Of a DNA stretch of 40,694 nt, positions 22,272-30,576 are shown piece by piece. The stretch is from Schwartzia sp. (in: firmicutes) (GTDB lineage Bacteria > Bacillota > Negativicutes > Selenomonadales > Selenomonadaceae). The stretch lies in assembly GCA_017383125.1 (NCBI GenBank), contig JAFNYY010000114.1, positions 1 through 40,694 of the forward strand. The letters are read 5' to 3'. Numbering within the stretch: position 1 is the first letter of the stretch; the number at the start of each line of letters is the position of its first letter. The notes beneath the pieces were generated by a model. The model searched no databases. It saw only the letters and a list, made by a program, of their open reading frames with translations, and had not been told where the DNA came from. The translations under genes were made by a program, and so were the position numbers.

Positions 22272-22416
22272 TACCGCCGAATATGATTAGACGAAAACAC
22301 ATTTGCATTCGGTTATCCACGCAACGGTACTAAGCTCCTGTTGCACAAGCCTATTTGCAGGTCGCTGAGTACCGGCGTGGATAAACGGTTTTCTTACTAA
22401 TCATATTATGGCGGAA
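22272..22416. ncRNA. Structured element, copy A (candidate noncoding RNA or folded DNA site)
   Basis: Outer stem: ccgccgaatatgattag (22274-22290) with ctaatcatattatggcgg (22397-22414). Next stem: gaaaac (22293-22298) with gttttc (22389-22394). Then a 13-nt one-sided bulge, a 10-bp stem ttatccacgc (22313-22322) with gcgtggataa (22375-22384), and cggtact with agtaccg. The apex has a hairpin aagct-cctgttgcaca-agcct whose loop cctg can pair with downstream cagg (22358-22361), a possible pseudoknot. The core is shared with 30405-30550. It lies between gltX and the DUF4127 gene. The transcribed strand is unknown. I do not recognise a known family. Confidence 0.6.
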
Positions 22417-22429
22417 CATACATTAAGGA

Positions 22430-22478
22430 ATCCTTCCCCTTTGGGGAAGGGGGACCGCCGAAGGCGGTGGATGAGGTT
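22430..22478. repeat. Dispersed repeat, atgaggt subtype
   Basis: ccttcccctttggggaagg, then gaccgccgaaggcggtgg, then atgaggttg, ending 4 nt before the gltX stop codon. Same subtype as the right part of the copy at 10026-10140 (inverted). Confidence 0.75.
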
Positions 22479-22481
22479 GTG

Positions 22482-23975
22482 TTATGCCAGCTTCGCAATG
22501 CCTGCATTGAGGCGGGCGATGGATTCATCCTTGCCCAGCAGGTAGAGCAGCTCCGTTACGCCGCCGGGGGTAACACGGCAGCCGGAGAGGGCAATGCGCA
22601 GAGGCCACATGATAGTACCCATCTTCTTGCCGGAGGCTTCGATATAAGCGTGGAGAGCTTCGTTGATTTTGTCCGGATTCCAGTCAGCAGGATCAACGGC
22701 AGCAAGGGCTGCAGTAGCTGCCGGAATGATTTCACCGGCCAGCTCCAAAGTAACCTTGTTCTTCTTATTGAGGAAGTCCTCGGAGGTGTACTCATGAGGA
22801 GTCGGGAGGAAGTCAATCTTTTCAGGTATTTCACCGAGACGGGAAACGCGGGTCTTGAGCAGAGCAGCGAGATATACCCACTTGTCGCCGAGGCTGTCGG
22901 CGATTTCCCTTGCATAGGGACGAGCGAGGGCGGCGAAGTCGTCGTCGCTCATAGCCTTCAGGTATTCGCTGTTGAACCAGTCCAGCTTGGCGTAGTCAAA
23001 TACGGCCGGAGACTTGGAGAGTCCTTCCAAAGTAAAGGCGGCCTGCATCTCCTCCATGGAGAAGACTTCCTGAGTGGACTTGGGACTCCAGCCAAGAAGG
23101 GCCACATAATTGGTGATAGCCTCCGGGAGATAGCCAAGGTCCACAAGCTCGGAGAAACCGGTGGAGCCGTGGCGCTTGGAGAGCTTGGAAACGGAGCCGT
23201 CTTCATTCTTGCCCATTACCGGCGGCAGATGAATGAAAGCAGGAGGTGTCCAGCCGAGGAAATCATAGAGAAGCACATGTTTCGGGGTGGAGGTGATAAA
23301 CTCGACACCGCGGATGATGTGGCTTACATCCATGAGATGGTCATCGATGACATTGGCGAAGTTGTAGGTGGGGAGGCCGTCACGCTTGATGAGAACCTGA
23401 TCCTCCAGCTCGCTGGCATCAATAGAGATATTGCCGTGAACGATATCATAGAAGGTCACCGGGCCGGAGGGAGGCATAAGCTGACGGATAACGAAGGGTA
23501 CTCCGGCAGCAGCCTTGGCATCGGATTCTTCTTTGGAGAGAGCGCGGCAGATTTCGCAGTGGCCTGGCTTTTTCTTATATTTATCAGCTTCATCGGCCGG
23601 TGCCGGCTCAGCCTCGTCGGCAGCGGAGCTGTCGCAGAAGCAGCGATAGGCATGACCGGAGGCGATGAGCTCATCAGCGTATTTCTGATAGATTTCCTTG
23701 CGCTCACTCTGGACATAAGGGCCGTATTCACCACCGATATCGGGGCCTTCGTCGGCAGTGATATGAGCGGCAGCGAGAGTGCGCTTGATGAAGTCGACTG
23801 CATCGGCGACAAAGCGCTTCTGGTCGGTATCTTCAATGCGGAGGATGAAGTCGCCCTGTTCCTTCTTGGCATAGAGATATGCGTAGAGAGCAGTGCGGAG
23901 ATTGCCAATGTGCATATAGCCTGTGGGGCTGGGGGCAAAGCGGGTACGAACCCGCTGCTTAAGATTGTCGGACAT
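22482..23975 (-). CDS. gltX: Glutamyl-tRNA synthetase
   Basis: A 497-residue class Ib synthetase charging tRNA-Glu. The HIGH motif is FAPSPTGYMHIGNLRTALYAYLYA, FILRIEDTDQKRF follows, and KLSKRHGSTGF is the KMSKS motif. Between them are YRCFCDSS and GHCEICRAL, a Cys set that could bind zinc, and GLPTYNFANVIDDHLMDVSHIIRG. Many Firmicutes charge both tRNA-Glu and tRNA-Gln with this enzyme and then amidate; whether that holds here cannot be seen. In Firmicutes gltX often precedes cysE; here it is on the other strand 10 kb away. The start follows agaggaac. No T-tract terminator is seen; the repeat at 22430 lies directly after the stop. Confidence 0.95.
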   Translation of the reverse strand: MSDNLKQRVRTRFAPSPTGYMHIGNLRTALYAYLYAKKEQGDFILRIEDTDQKRFVADAVDFIKRTLAAAHITADEGPDIGGEYGPYVQSERKEIYQKYADELIASGHAYRCFCDSSAADEAEPAPADEADKYKKKPGHCEICRALSKEESDAKAAAGVPFVIRQLMPPSGPVTFYDIVHGNISIDASELEDQVLIKRDGLPTYNFANVIDDHLMDVSHIIRGVEFITSTPKHVLLYDFLGWTPPAFIHLPPVMGKNEDGSVSKLSKRHGSTGFSELVDLGYLPEAITNYVALLGWSPKSTQEVFSMEEMQAAFTLEGLSKSPAVFDYAKLDWFNSEYLKAMSDDDFAALARPYAREIADSLGDKWVYLAALLKTRVSRLGEIPEKIDFLPTPHEYTSEDFLNKKNKVTLELAGEIIPAATAALAAVDPADWNPDKINEALHAYIEASGKKMGTIMWPLRIALSGCRVTPGGVTELLYLLGKDESIARLNAGIAKLA

Positions 23976-24004
23976 ATTGTTCCTCTTTCTGATGTTTAAG
24001 AAAG

Positions 24005-24182
24005 TTTTTTTGAAAGCCTTCCCTTTTTCGACTCACTAAACTCATACATCGCTTCGCTCGTATTCATTAAGTGAGTTAGCCAAACGGGAGGTGGCACGAA
24101 GTGCCGGAGGGGTAACTGCTAAGCGGTATGGAGGCCTCCCCTGCAAGGGGAGGTGTCCGAGCAAAGCGAGGACGGAGGGGTT
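24005..24182. repeat. Nested repeat copies upstream of gltX
   Basis: A first palindromic copy (24013-24112) opens with aaagccttccc and closes with gggaggtggcacgaagtgcc-ggaggggt, and carries an inserted inverted repeat, gactcactaa ... ttaagtgagtt, around tcgcttcgctcg. A second left-half copy (24131-24182) follows: ggcctcccctgcaaggggag-gtgtccgagcaaagcgagga-cggaggggtt. There is no gene in 23976-24388; gltX transcripts must start inside or just after this block, but I cannot place a clear promoter. Confidence 0.7.
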
Positions 24183-24207
24183 AAGAATTCCTTTGAGCTG
24201 ATAACCC

Positions 24208-24393
24208 CTCAGTCAGCTTCGCTGACAGCTCCCCTTTCAGGGGAGCCTTTGAGATTGATTAAAAGTTACCTCAGTCAGCTTCGCTGACAGCTCCCCTTTC
24301 AGGGGAGCCTATGAGATTGATTAAAAGTTACCTCAGTCTGCTTCGTAGACAGCTCCCATGGAGGGGAGCCTATGAGACCGGTTATAGGTTACA
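24208..24393. repeat. Tandem array of three 62-bp repeat units
   Basis: Units begin with ctcagtc at 24208, 24270 and 24332, an exact 62-bp period. Each has tcagcttcgctga, then agctcccctttcaggggagc, then a tail tatgagattgattaaaagtt. Units one and two are almost identical. Unit three has diverged in a compensatory way (tctgcttcgtaga keeps its stem) and has the tail gagaccggttataggtt, like the copy near 332-346. The array ends on the dapL stop codon at 24389-24391. Confidence 0.85.
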
Positions 24394-25621
24394 GCTTAAG
24401 ATTCTTGAAACGCTCAACGGCCCGGAGCGTGTTCTCACGGTCACCGAAGGCGGTAAGACGGAAGTAGCCTTCGCCACAGGAGCCGAATCCGGCGCCGGGG
24501 GTACCGACGATGTTTGCCTCGGAGAGGAGCTTGTTGAAGAAATCCCAGCTGGGCATATTGTTGGGAGTCTGGAGCCAGATGTACGGAGCGTTGACACCGC
24601 CGAAGCAGGTGAGACCGGCAGAAGTAAGACCCTCGCGGATGATGCGGGCGTTCTCCATGTAGTAGCCAACGAGCTCCTTTATCTGAGCCTGACCTTCCTT
24701 AGTATAGATGGCAGCGGCACCGCGCTGGATGATGTAGGGAGTGCCGTTGAACTTGGTGGTGTGGCGACGGTTCCAAAGGGAACGGAGGTCGCGGGCTTCG
24801 CCGTTCTTGGTGTAGGCCATCAGCTCCTTGGGGACTACGGTGTAGCCGCAACGGGTACCGGTGAAGCCGGCGGTCTTACTGAAGGAACGGAACTCGATGG
24901 CTACCTCTCTGGCACCTTCGATTTCGTAGATGGAGCGGGGAACATTGTCCTCGGTGATGTATGCAGCATAAGCGCTGTCGTAGAGGATGACAGCCTTTTC
25001 CTTGCGGGCGTAGGCTACCCATGCCTCAAGCTGCTCCCTGGAGAGAGTGGTACCGGTAGGATTGTTGGGGGAGCAGAGGTAAATCATGTCTACATGACCC
25101 TCAGGCATGGAGGGGGCGAAGCCGCTTTCGGCGGTGCAGGGGAGATAGGAAACGCCGGCGAAGTGACCGTCGGCACCAAGCTCGCCGGTACGACCTGCCA
25201 TAACATTAGTATCGAGATAAACCGGGTAAACCGGATCGGGGATAGCTACAACATTGTCAAGACCGAAAATTTCCTGAATGTTGGCACAGTCGCTCTTGGA
25301 GCCATCGCTGACGAAGATTTCGTCGCTGTCTACTTTGAGACCGCGGCTGGTGTAGTTGGCCTCGCGGATTGCCTCGATGAGGAAATCATAGCCCTGCTCC
25401 GGGCCGTAGCCACGGAAGGTTTCCTTTACAGCCATTTCGTCGACAGCCTTGTGCATGGCCTCGATGGAGACCTGCGGGAGGGGAAGGGTGACATCTCCGA
25501 TGCCCAGACGGATAACGTCTGCGGAGGGATTTACTTCCTTAAAAGCATTTACGCGGCGGGCAATTTCCGCAAAGAGATAGCTGCCGGGGAGCTTCAGATA
25601 GTTTTCGTTGATAAAAGCCAT
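24389..25621 (-). CDS. dapL: LL-diaminopimelate aminotransferase
   Basis: A 410-residue PLP enzyme that converts tetrahydrodipicolinate directly to LL-diaminopimelate in lysine and cell-wall synthesis, bypassing the succinylase or acetylase routes. Marks: [24 protein letters not shown], the family start; [79 protein letters not shown]; and [22 protein letters not shown] with the PLP Lys. [20 protein letters not shown] and [10 protein letters not shown] close the active site. The start at 25619-25621 has aaaggag 8 nt upstream; an ATG further upstream at 25646 has none. Confidence 0.95.
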   Translation of the reverse strand: MAFINENYLKLPGSYLFAEIARRVNAFKEVNPSADVIRLGIGDVTLPLPQVSIEAMHKAVDEMAVKETFRGYGPEQGYDFLIEAIREANYTSRGLKVDSDEIFVSDGSKSDCANIQEIFGLDNVVAIPDPVYPVYLDTNVMAGRTGELGADGHFAGVSYLPCTAESGFAPSMPEGHVDMIYLCSPNNPTGTTLSREQLEAWVAYARKEKAVILYDSAYAAYITEDNVPRSIYEIEGAREVAIEFRSFSKTAGFTGTRCGYTVVPKELMAYTKNGEARDLRSLWNRRHTTKFNGTPYIIQRGAAAIYTKEGQAQIKELVGYYMENARIIREGLTSAGLTCFGGVNAPYIWLQTPNNMPSWDFFNKLLSEANIVGTPGAGFGSCGEGYFRLTAFGDRENTLRAVERFKNLKL

Positions 25622-25676
25622 TGTAAATTCTCCTTTATATATTTTCATTCCTTATTATCTAAAGGCACACTAAAGA

Positions 25677-25706
25677 ATAATATCACAAATGCCCTGTCTG
25701 CCGCAA
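25677..25706 (-). promoter_or_regulatory. Promoter of dapL
   Basis: On the minus strand TTGCGG (25701-25706), an 18-nt spacer and TATTAT (25677-25682), giving a leader of about 50 nt. Confidence 0.5.
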
Positions 25707-25788
25707 TACTTGGGGCTAAAGATTTGCAGCAGTACAAGTAACAGAAAAATGTATACATACATACTTAACGAAGTTGTTGTTTTTCTTC

Positions 25789-25817
25789 TTGCATATTAAA
25801 TAAAACTGTAATATAAT
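25789..25817 (+). promoter_or_regulatory. Promoter of the Dcu carrier gene
   Basis: TTGCAT at 25789-25794, a 17-nt spacer and TATAAT at 25812-25817. The leader of about 70 nt shows no obvious strong structure. Confidence 0.75.
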
Positions 25818-25894
25818 ACCAACATTCAGCATTTTGGGTAAACCGCTCAAAATTAAGCAATTATTTTTCTGCGTTTCAGTAAGGAGGAAACATC

Positions 25895-27235
25895 GTGTCT
25901 CTAGTAGTAGGTTTCTTGATCCTGCTGGCCTGCCTCGTTATCGGCGTTCGTCACGGCGGTATCGGTCTGGCTGTCATCAGTGCCATCGGTTTGGTCATCT
26001 ATGTGTTCGGCTTCCATTATAAGCCGGGTTCTCCCCCGGTAGGCGTTATGCTTACCATTCTTGCAGTTATCACCTGTGGTGGTTTCCTGCAGGCTGGCGG
26101 CGGTCTTACCGTAATGCTTCAGTACGCTGAGCGTTTTCTGCGTGCTAATCCGCGCTACATCACCGTACTTGCTCCTATTACTACCTGGTTCCTCACCGTT
26201 CTTTGCGGTACCGGCCATGTAGTATACACCATGTTCCCGATTATCTATGATATCGCTATCAAGCAGAATATCCGTCCTGAGCGCCCGATGGCTGCTGCCT
26301 CCGTTGCTTCCCAGATGGGTATCGTTGCTTCCCCAGCTTCCGTTGCCGTTGTATCTCTGGTAGGCTTCCTTGCTGCCGGCGGCTGCGAGATTTCTGTTGC
26401 CAAGGTTCTCACCATTTCCATCGTTGCTACTCTCTCCGGCGTTATCGCCTGCGGTCTCATCAGCTTGAACCGCGGCATGGATCTGGATAAGGATCCTGAG
26501 TTCCAGGCTCTTATCGCTGACCCTGAGCAGAAGGCTTATGTATATGGCAACAACGAGAGCCTCCAGAATGTTGTTCTGCCGGCTTCCTACTTCCGCTGCA
26601 TGTACATCTTCTTCATAGCTATCGCTTTCATCGCTGTGTTCGGTTCCTTCCCTGAGCTTCTCCCGCACTTCAAGAACGCTAAGGGTGTAATGAAGCCGAT
26701 TTCCATGACCAATGTTATCCAGATGGTCATGCTGGTTGCTTCCGCTGTTATGCTCTTCCTCTGCAATATCAAGGCAAAGGAAGTAGGTAAGACTCAGGTA
26801 TTCTCCTCCGGTGTTGTCGCTCTCGTATCCGTATACGGCGTTGCCTGGATGGCTGATACCTTCTTCGGCGCTCACATGGGCATGCTGAAGTCCTTCCTCG
26901 GTACCACCGTTAAGGCTTACCCCTGGGCTTACGCTGTGATTGCATTCTTCACCTCTAAGCTGGTTAACTCTCAGGGTGCTGCAATCGCCATCGTTGTTCC
27001 GCTGGCTCTCACCGTTGGCGTTGAGCCGGTTATCATCCTGTCCTTCATCTCCGCTGCATACGGTTACTTCTTCCTGCCGACCTATCCTTCCGATCTGGCC
27101 TGCATTGGTTTCGACCGTAGCGGTACCACCAAGATTGGTAAGTTCCTGCTGAACCACAGCTTCATGCTCCCGGGTGCTACCGGCGTTATCGTTGGTTGCT
27201 GCGTTGGTTATGTAATGGCTCACGCTGTTCTGTAA
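25895..27235 (+). CDS. Anaerobic C4-dicarboxylate transporter, DcuA/DcuB family
   Basis: A 446-residue inner-membrane carrier with 10-12 hydrophobic helices that exchanges fumarate, malate or aspartate for succinate in anaerobes. Marks: LLACLVIGVRHGGIGLAVISAIGLVIYVF, CGGFLQAGGGLTVMLQYAERFLRANPRYIT, CGTGHVVYTMFPIIYDIAI, NIRPERPMAAASVASQMGIVASPASVAVVS, KLVNSQGAAIAIVVPLAL and YGYFFLPTYPSDLACIGFDRSGTTKIGKFLLNHSFMLPG, all typical of DcuA/DcuB. The start is GTG with a perfect aaggagg 8 nt upstream. The codon choice is strongly biased, like that of glutamine synthetase and alaS, suggesting high expression. DcuA and DcuB cannot be told apart safely. Confidence 0.93.
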   Translation: MSLVVGFLILLACLVIGVRHGGIGLAVISAIGLVIYVFGFHYKPGSPPVGVMLTILAVITCGGFLQAGGGLTVMLQYAERFLRANPRYITVLAPITTWFLTVLCGTGHVVYTMFPIIYDIAIKQNIRPERPMAAASVASQMGIVASPASVAVVSLVGFLAAGGCEISVAKVLTISIVATLSGVIACGLISLNRGMDLDKDPEFQALIADPEQKAYVYGNNESLQNVVLPASYFRCMYIFFIAIAFIAVFGSFPELLPHFKNAKGVMKPISMTNVIQMVMLVASAVMLFLCNIKAKEVGKTQVFSSGVVALVSVYGVAWMADTFFGAHMGMLKSFLGTTVKAYPWAYAVIAFFTSKLVNSQGAAIAIVVPLALTVGVEPVIILSFISAAYGYFFLPTYPSDLACIGFDRSGTTKIGKFLLNHSFMLPGATGVIVGCCVGYVMAHAVL

Positions 27236-27263
27236 TCAATAGGGAAATGAAAGAGTAATACGA

Positions 27264-27294
27264 AAGCGCCTTGGCTTGCCGAGGCGCTTTTTAT
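27264..27294 (+). terminator. Terminator of the Dcu carrier gene
   Basis: aagcgcctt-ggcttgcc-gaggcgctt at 27264-27288 is followed by TTTTAT. Confidence 0.88.
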
Positions 27295-27329
27295 GTGTCT
27301 TTATTGGATTGGTTTATATCTTATTTGAA

Positions 27330-27470
27330 TCAGCGGTCTAGGTTTTTGACATACAGGAACAGGCTCTGATTGTCACCGCTGTAGTCTCCGGCCGGAATGA
27401 TTTCCATCATTACCTGCTTGTAGACCGCATCGTATTTTCTTCTGTAAAATATATGGGTAGAAGATGCCGC
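27330..27470 (-). pseudogene. Decayed C-terminal gene fragment
   Basis: On the minus strand a frame of 46 codons ends in TGA at 27330-27332 and reads FYRRKYDAVYKQVMMEI then IPAGDYSGDNQSLFLYVKNLDR. This resembles the end of an extracellular or PAS-like sensor segment seen in GGDEF and histidine-kinase proteins of gut Firmicutes (typically MEIIPTxDYSEDNQxVFLYVKDID). There is no start codon with a ribosome site and the sequence before about 27470 does not continue in frame, so it looks like the leftover of a deleted gene. The family link is from memory of similar sequences and needs a search. Confidence 0.45.
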
Positions 27471-27560
27471 AGAGGGTGCCAAGGACAGAATAGTATACTT
27501 TTATGCAATAAATACTAAAAGAATATTTCCTTAAATAATGGCGAATACGGAAAATTTGCG

Positions 27561-27590
27561 TTGCAATTTTCAGAAGGATAGCGTTATAAT
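27561..27590 (+). promoter_or_regulatory. Promoter of alaS
   Basis: TTGCAA at 27561-27566, an 18-nt spacer and TATAAT at 27585-27590. The leader of about 80 nt contains gtgtc...ggcac and ccgg...ccgg pairings but no T-box sequence and no T-tract terminator. Confidence 0.7.
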
Positions 27591-27676
27591 ATTCAAGTTA
27601 GAGTGTCAGCATATATCCGGCACTCGGCATTGCTTTGTCGGTACCGGCGTTATATTTCTTGTTGGGGGTAGATTTT

Positions 27677-30304
27677 TTGAAGAACTTATCGGGTAATGAG
27701 CTTCGCGAAGCCTATTTGAAATTTTTTGCTGAGAAGAAGGGACATCTTCGTCTGGACAGCGCCTCGCTGATTCCGGAGAATGACCCCACTCTTCTCATGA
27801 TTGGTGCCGGCATGGCTCCCTTCAAGCCGTTCTTTACCGGCAAGATGAAGCCGCCTCGCACTCGTATCACCACAAGCCAGCGCTGCGTTCGCACCGGCGA
27901 TATTGAGAATGTCGGCCGCACCGCTCGCCATCAGACTTTCTTTGAAATGCTGGGCAACTTCTCCTTTGGCGATTACTTCAAGGCTGAGGCTATTCCCTGG
28001 GCATGGGAGTTCCTTACTGAAGTACTGGAGATGCCGAAGGATAAGCTCTATGCTACCGTATATCCGAAGGATGACGAGGCTGTAGAAATCTGGAAGCAGC
28101 AGCCCGGCTTCTATCAGGACCATATCGTAAAGCTGGAAGACAATTTCTGGGAAATCGGCCCCGGCCCCTGCGGTCCGGACTCCGAAATCTACATCGACCT
28201 CGGTGCAGATCGCGGCTGCGGTCAGCCCACCTGCGGTGTAGGCTGCGACTGCGACCGTTATTTGGAAATCTGGAACCTTGTATTCACTCAGTTTGACCGT
28301 ACCGAGGACGGCGAGTATCTGCCGCTGGCCAAGAAGAACATCGATACCGGTGCCGGCCTCGAGCGACTTGCTTCCGTACTTCAGGGCAAGCGCTCCAACT
28401 TTGAAACCGACCTTCTTTTCCCGATCATTGAATACACCGCCAAGACCTGCGGCAAGGAATATGGTGCAAATCCTCAGGATGATATCTCCATGAAGGTTAT
28501 TGCCGACCATGCCCGCAGCATGAGCGTTATGATTATGGATGGCATCCTCCCCTCCAATGAGGGCCGCGGTTATGTCCTCCGTCGTATTCTTCGCCGTGCA
28601 GTCCGCCATGGCCGTATGCTGGGTATCACCGGCAGTTTCCTGGCCGGTGCTGTTGAGGCTGTTATCAAGATTTATGAAGGCGCAGCCGGCTTTGAAGCTC
28701 TTACTGCCCGTCAGGACTACATCAAGAAGGTTATCAGCCTTGAGGAAGAGCGTTTCCATGAGACTCTCAATCAGGGTATCGAAATTCTCGATGGCTACAT
28801 TGCTGATATGAAGGCTGCCGGCAAGCAGGCTCTTGACGGTGAGCTTGGCTTCAAGCTCTATGATACCTTCGGCTTCCCCTGGGAGCTTACCGCTGAAATC
28901 CTTGAGGATAACGGTCTGACTTTGGACAAGGATGGCTTCGATGCCGCCATGAACGCCCAGCGTACCCGCGCCCGTGAGGCTCGTCAGGAGAACCAGCGCG
29001 TAGCTGTTCCTGACCTTACCGGTATTGATATTTCCGCACTTCGCCGCGATGAAAATGCCACCGAGGCAAAAGTTGTCGCCATCTGGAAGGACGGCGTTCT
29101 CGTCAACGAGCTTACCGACGGCGAGGAAGCCGGCGTTATCCTCGATGTTACCCCCTTCTATGCAGAGGGCGGCGGACAGGTTGGCGATGTGGGTTTCCTG
29201 AAGAGTGAGCTTGGCCGTCTTGAGGTAGCCAATGCCAAGAAGCTGCCGGATGGTACCGTATATCACATTGCCTATGTTGCCGAGGGTCAGATTAGGGTCG
29301 GCGACAAGGTTGAAATTGAAATCGACAAGAAGCTGAAGCTTGCTTCGGCCCGCAATCATACCGCAACCCATCTCCTTCAGGCTGCACTGAAGAAGGTTGT
29401 CGGAAATCAGGTAAATCAGGCAGGCTCCCTTGTAACTTCGGAGCGCCTGCGCTTTGACTTCTCCAACTTCGAGCCGGTTACTGAACAGCAGCTGGCTGAT
29501 GTTGAGGAACTGGTAAATGAAGAAATCCTCAAGGGAATCGATGTAGAGATTGAGGAGATGGCTCAGGCTGCTGCCCGTGAGAAGGGTGCAATGGCTCTCT
29601 TCGGTGAGAAGTACGGTGATATCGTTCGCGTCGTTACCGTTCCGGGATTCTCCATGGAGCTCTGCGGTGGTTCTCATGTAAAGAATATCGGGCAGATTGG
29701 TCTCTTCAAGATTGTCAGCGAGTCCGGTGTTGCTGCCGGTGTTCGCCGCATTGAGGCTATCACCGGTGCGGCTGCTCTCGAGTATGCTCGCCGTCAGGAG
29801 GCAGCCGTCAAGGAGGCTGCTGCCATCCTCAAGACCCGTCCGGCTGATGTCGTTGCCAAGCTGAACGCTCTCGTAGCCGAGCATAAGGAAATGGCTCAGG
29901 AGATTGCTGCTGTCAACGCTGCCCGTGAGAAAATGGATGCACAGAACCTCGTCATGGGCATGAAGAAGTACGGTGAAACTCCAGTAGCTATGGGCAAGGT
30001 AAATGCTGAGTCCATCGATGATATTCGCCGCATGGCTGACCTGGTACTTGAGCAGCTGGCCGGTGGTCTTGTCATTTTGGCTGCTGTAGCCGATGACAAG
30101 GTTACCTTCGTTGCCAAGGTTTCCAAGGAAGCTGTCAAGGCTGGTTTCCATGCCGGCAAGCTTGTCAAAGAGGCTGCTCAGGTTGTGGGCGGCAACGGCG
30201 GCGGCCGTCCGGATATGGCACAGGCTGGCGGCAAGAACCCCGAGAAGCTGCAGGATGCCTTTGATAAGGTTACTGAGGTTATCAAGGCTACTCTTGGTCT
30301 GTAA
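27677..30304 (+). CDS. alaS: Alanyl-tRNA synthetase
   Basis: An 875-residue class II synthetase charging tRNA-Ala and editing mischarged Ser/Gly. Domains in order: the catalytic core (NELREAYLKFFAEKKGHLRLDSASLIPENDPTLLMIGAGMAPFKPFF; RTGDIENVGRTARHQTFFEMLGNFSFGDYFK; GAGLERLASVLQG), the tRNA-binding helical part (GRGYVLRRILRRAVRHGR), the editing domain with HTATHLLQAAL and the second zinc-site half CGGSHVKNIGQ, and the C-terminal C-Ala domain ending GGNGGGRPDMAQAGGKNPEKLQDAF. The start is taken as TTG 27677 because gggggt lies 7 nt upstream and the family begins at this point (xKNLSGNELREAYL); the TTG at 27635 has no ribosome site. Confidence 0.96.
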   Translation: MKNLSGNELREAYLKFFAEKKGHLRLDSASLIPENDPTLLMIGAGMAPFKPFFTGKMKPPRTRITTSQRCVRTGDIENVGRTARHQTFFEMLGNFSFGDYFKAEAIPWAWEFLTEVLEMPKDKLYATVYPKDDEAVEIWKQQPGFYQDHIVKLEDNFWEIGPGPCGPDSEIYIDLGADRGCGQPTCGVGCDCDRYLEIWNLVFTQFDRTEDGEYLPLAKKNIDTGAGLERLASVLQGKRSNFETDLLFPIIEYTAKTCGKEYGANPQDDISMKVIADHARSMSVMIMDGILPSNEGRGYVLRRILRRAVRHGRMLGITGSFLAGAVEAVIKIYEGAAGFEALTARQDYIKKVISLEEERFHETLNQGIEILDGYIADMKAAGKQALDGELGFKLYDTFGFPWELTAEILEDNGLTLDKDGFDAAMNAQRTRAREARQENQRVAVPDLTGIDISALRRDENATEAKVVAIWKDGVLVNELTDGEEAGVILDVTPFYAEGGGQVGDVGFLKSELGRLEVANAKKLPDGTVYHIAYVAEGQIRVGDKVEIEIDKKLKLASARNHTATHLLQAALKKVVGNQVNQAGSLVTSERLRFDFSNFEPVTEQQLADVEELVNEEILKGIDVEIEEMAQAAAREKGAMALFGEKYGDIVRVVTVPGFSMELCGGSHVKNIGQIGLFKIVSESGVAAGVRRIEAITGAAALEYARRQEAAVKEAAAILKTRPADVVAKLNALVAEHKEMAQEIAAVNAAREKMDAQNLVMGMKKYGETPVAMGKVNAESIDDIRRMADLVLEQLAGGLVILAAVADDKVTFVAKVSKEAVKAGFHAGKLVKEAAQVVGGNGGGRPDMAQAGGKNPEKLQDAFDKVTEVIKATLGL

Positions 30305-30324
30305 TTGTTAAAGAAGATATTAAA

Positions 30325-30354
30325 AGAGCGAGGGCTTTGGCCCTCGCTTTTTCT
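30325..30354 (+). terminator. Terminator of alaS
   Basis: agcgagggc-tttg-gccctcgct at 30327-30348 is followed by TTTTCT. Confidence 0.9.
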
Positions 30355-30404
30355 ATCCCAAATTTAACTGAAAAACAAATAAAGAAACAGACTAATAATT
30401 AAAG

Positions 30405-30550
30405 CACCATCATATTGCACCCAACAGAAACACGATTTCTCTCGATAATCAATGCAGCGGTACCAGGCTCCTGCTTCACAAGCCTGATTCGCAGATAGCC
30501 AAGTACCGGCATTGATTAACGGTTTCTTTATGGGTGCTATATTGATGGTT
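30405..30550. ncRNA. Structured element, copy B (candidate noncoding RNA or folded DNA site)
   Basis: Same architecture as 22272-22416. The outer stem accatcatattgcaccca (30406-30423) pairs with tgggtgctatattgatggt (30531-30549) although its sequence is unrelated to that of copy A. agaaac (30426-30431) pairs with gtttct (30522-30527). The 13-nt bulge is acgatttctctcg. The stem taatcaatgc (30446-30455) pairs with gcattgatta (30509-30518), with three base pairs changed on both sides relative to copy A. Then cggtac with gtaccg, a hairpin caggct-cctgcttcaca-agcctg, and loop cctgc able to pair with gcag. It lies between the alaS terminator and the terminator of the convergent minus gene, so it belongs to neither transcript. 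Confidence 0.6.
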
Positions 30551-30576
30551 TTATATTAAGGAAGGTGATGCCTTTA

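Noticed and set aside
22272-22416. Integron attC site
   Set aside because: The folded shape is reminiscent, but the RYYYAAC/GTTRRRY core pairs are not at the ends, there is no integrase or cassette gene, and two copies 8 kb apart do not bracket a cassette.
22467-23999. A 510-codon plus-strand frame across gltX
   Set aside because: Antisense shadow; gltX on the minus strand has every synthetase motif.
24208-24393. CRISPR array
   Set aside because: Units are contiguous 62-bp tandem copies without unique spacers, each unit holds two hairpins, and no cas gene is present.
25901-27223. A 440-codon minus-strand frame across the Dcu carrier gene
   Set aside because: Antisense shadow of a strongly codon-biased gene. 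The peptide is rich in Asn, Asp and His without hydrophobic core patterns.
27597-27676. T-box leader before alaS
   Set aside because: The leader is only about 80 nt and lacks the TGGNACCGCG sequence, a specifier loop and a terminator.
27686-30151. An 821-codon open frame on the minus strand across alaS
   Set aside because: It lies wholly inside alaS in the opposite direction, has a composition typical of antisense frames in codon-biased genes, no ribosome site, and no recognisable domain.
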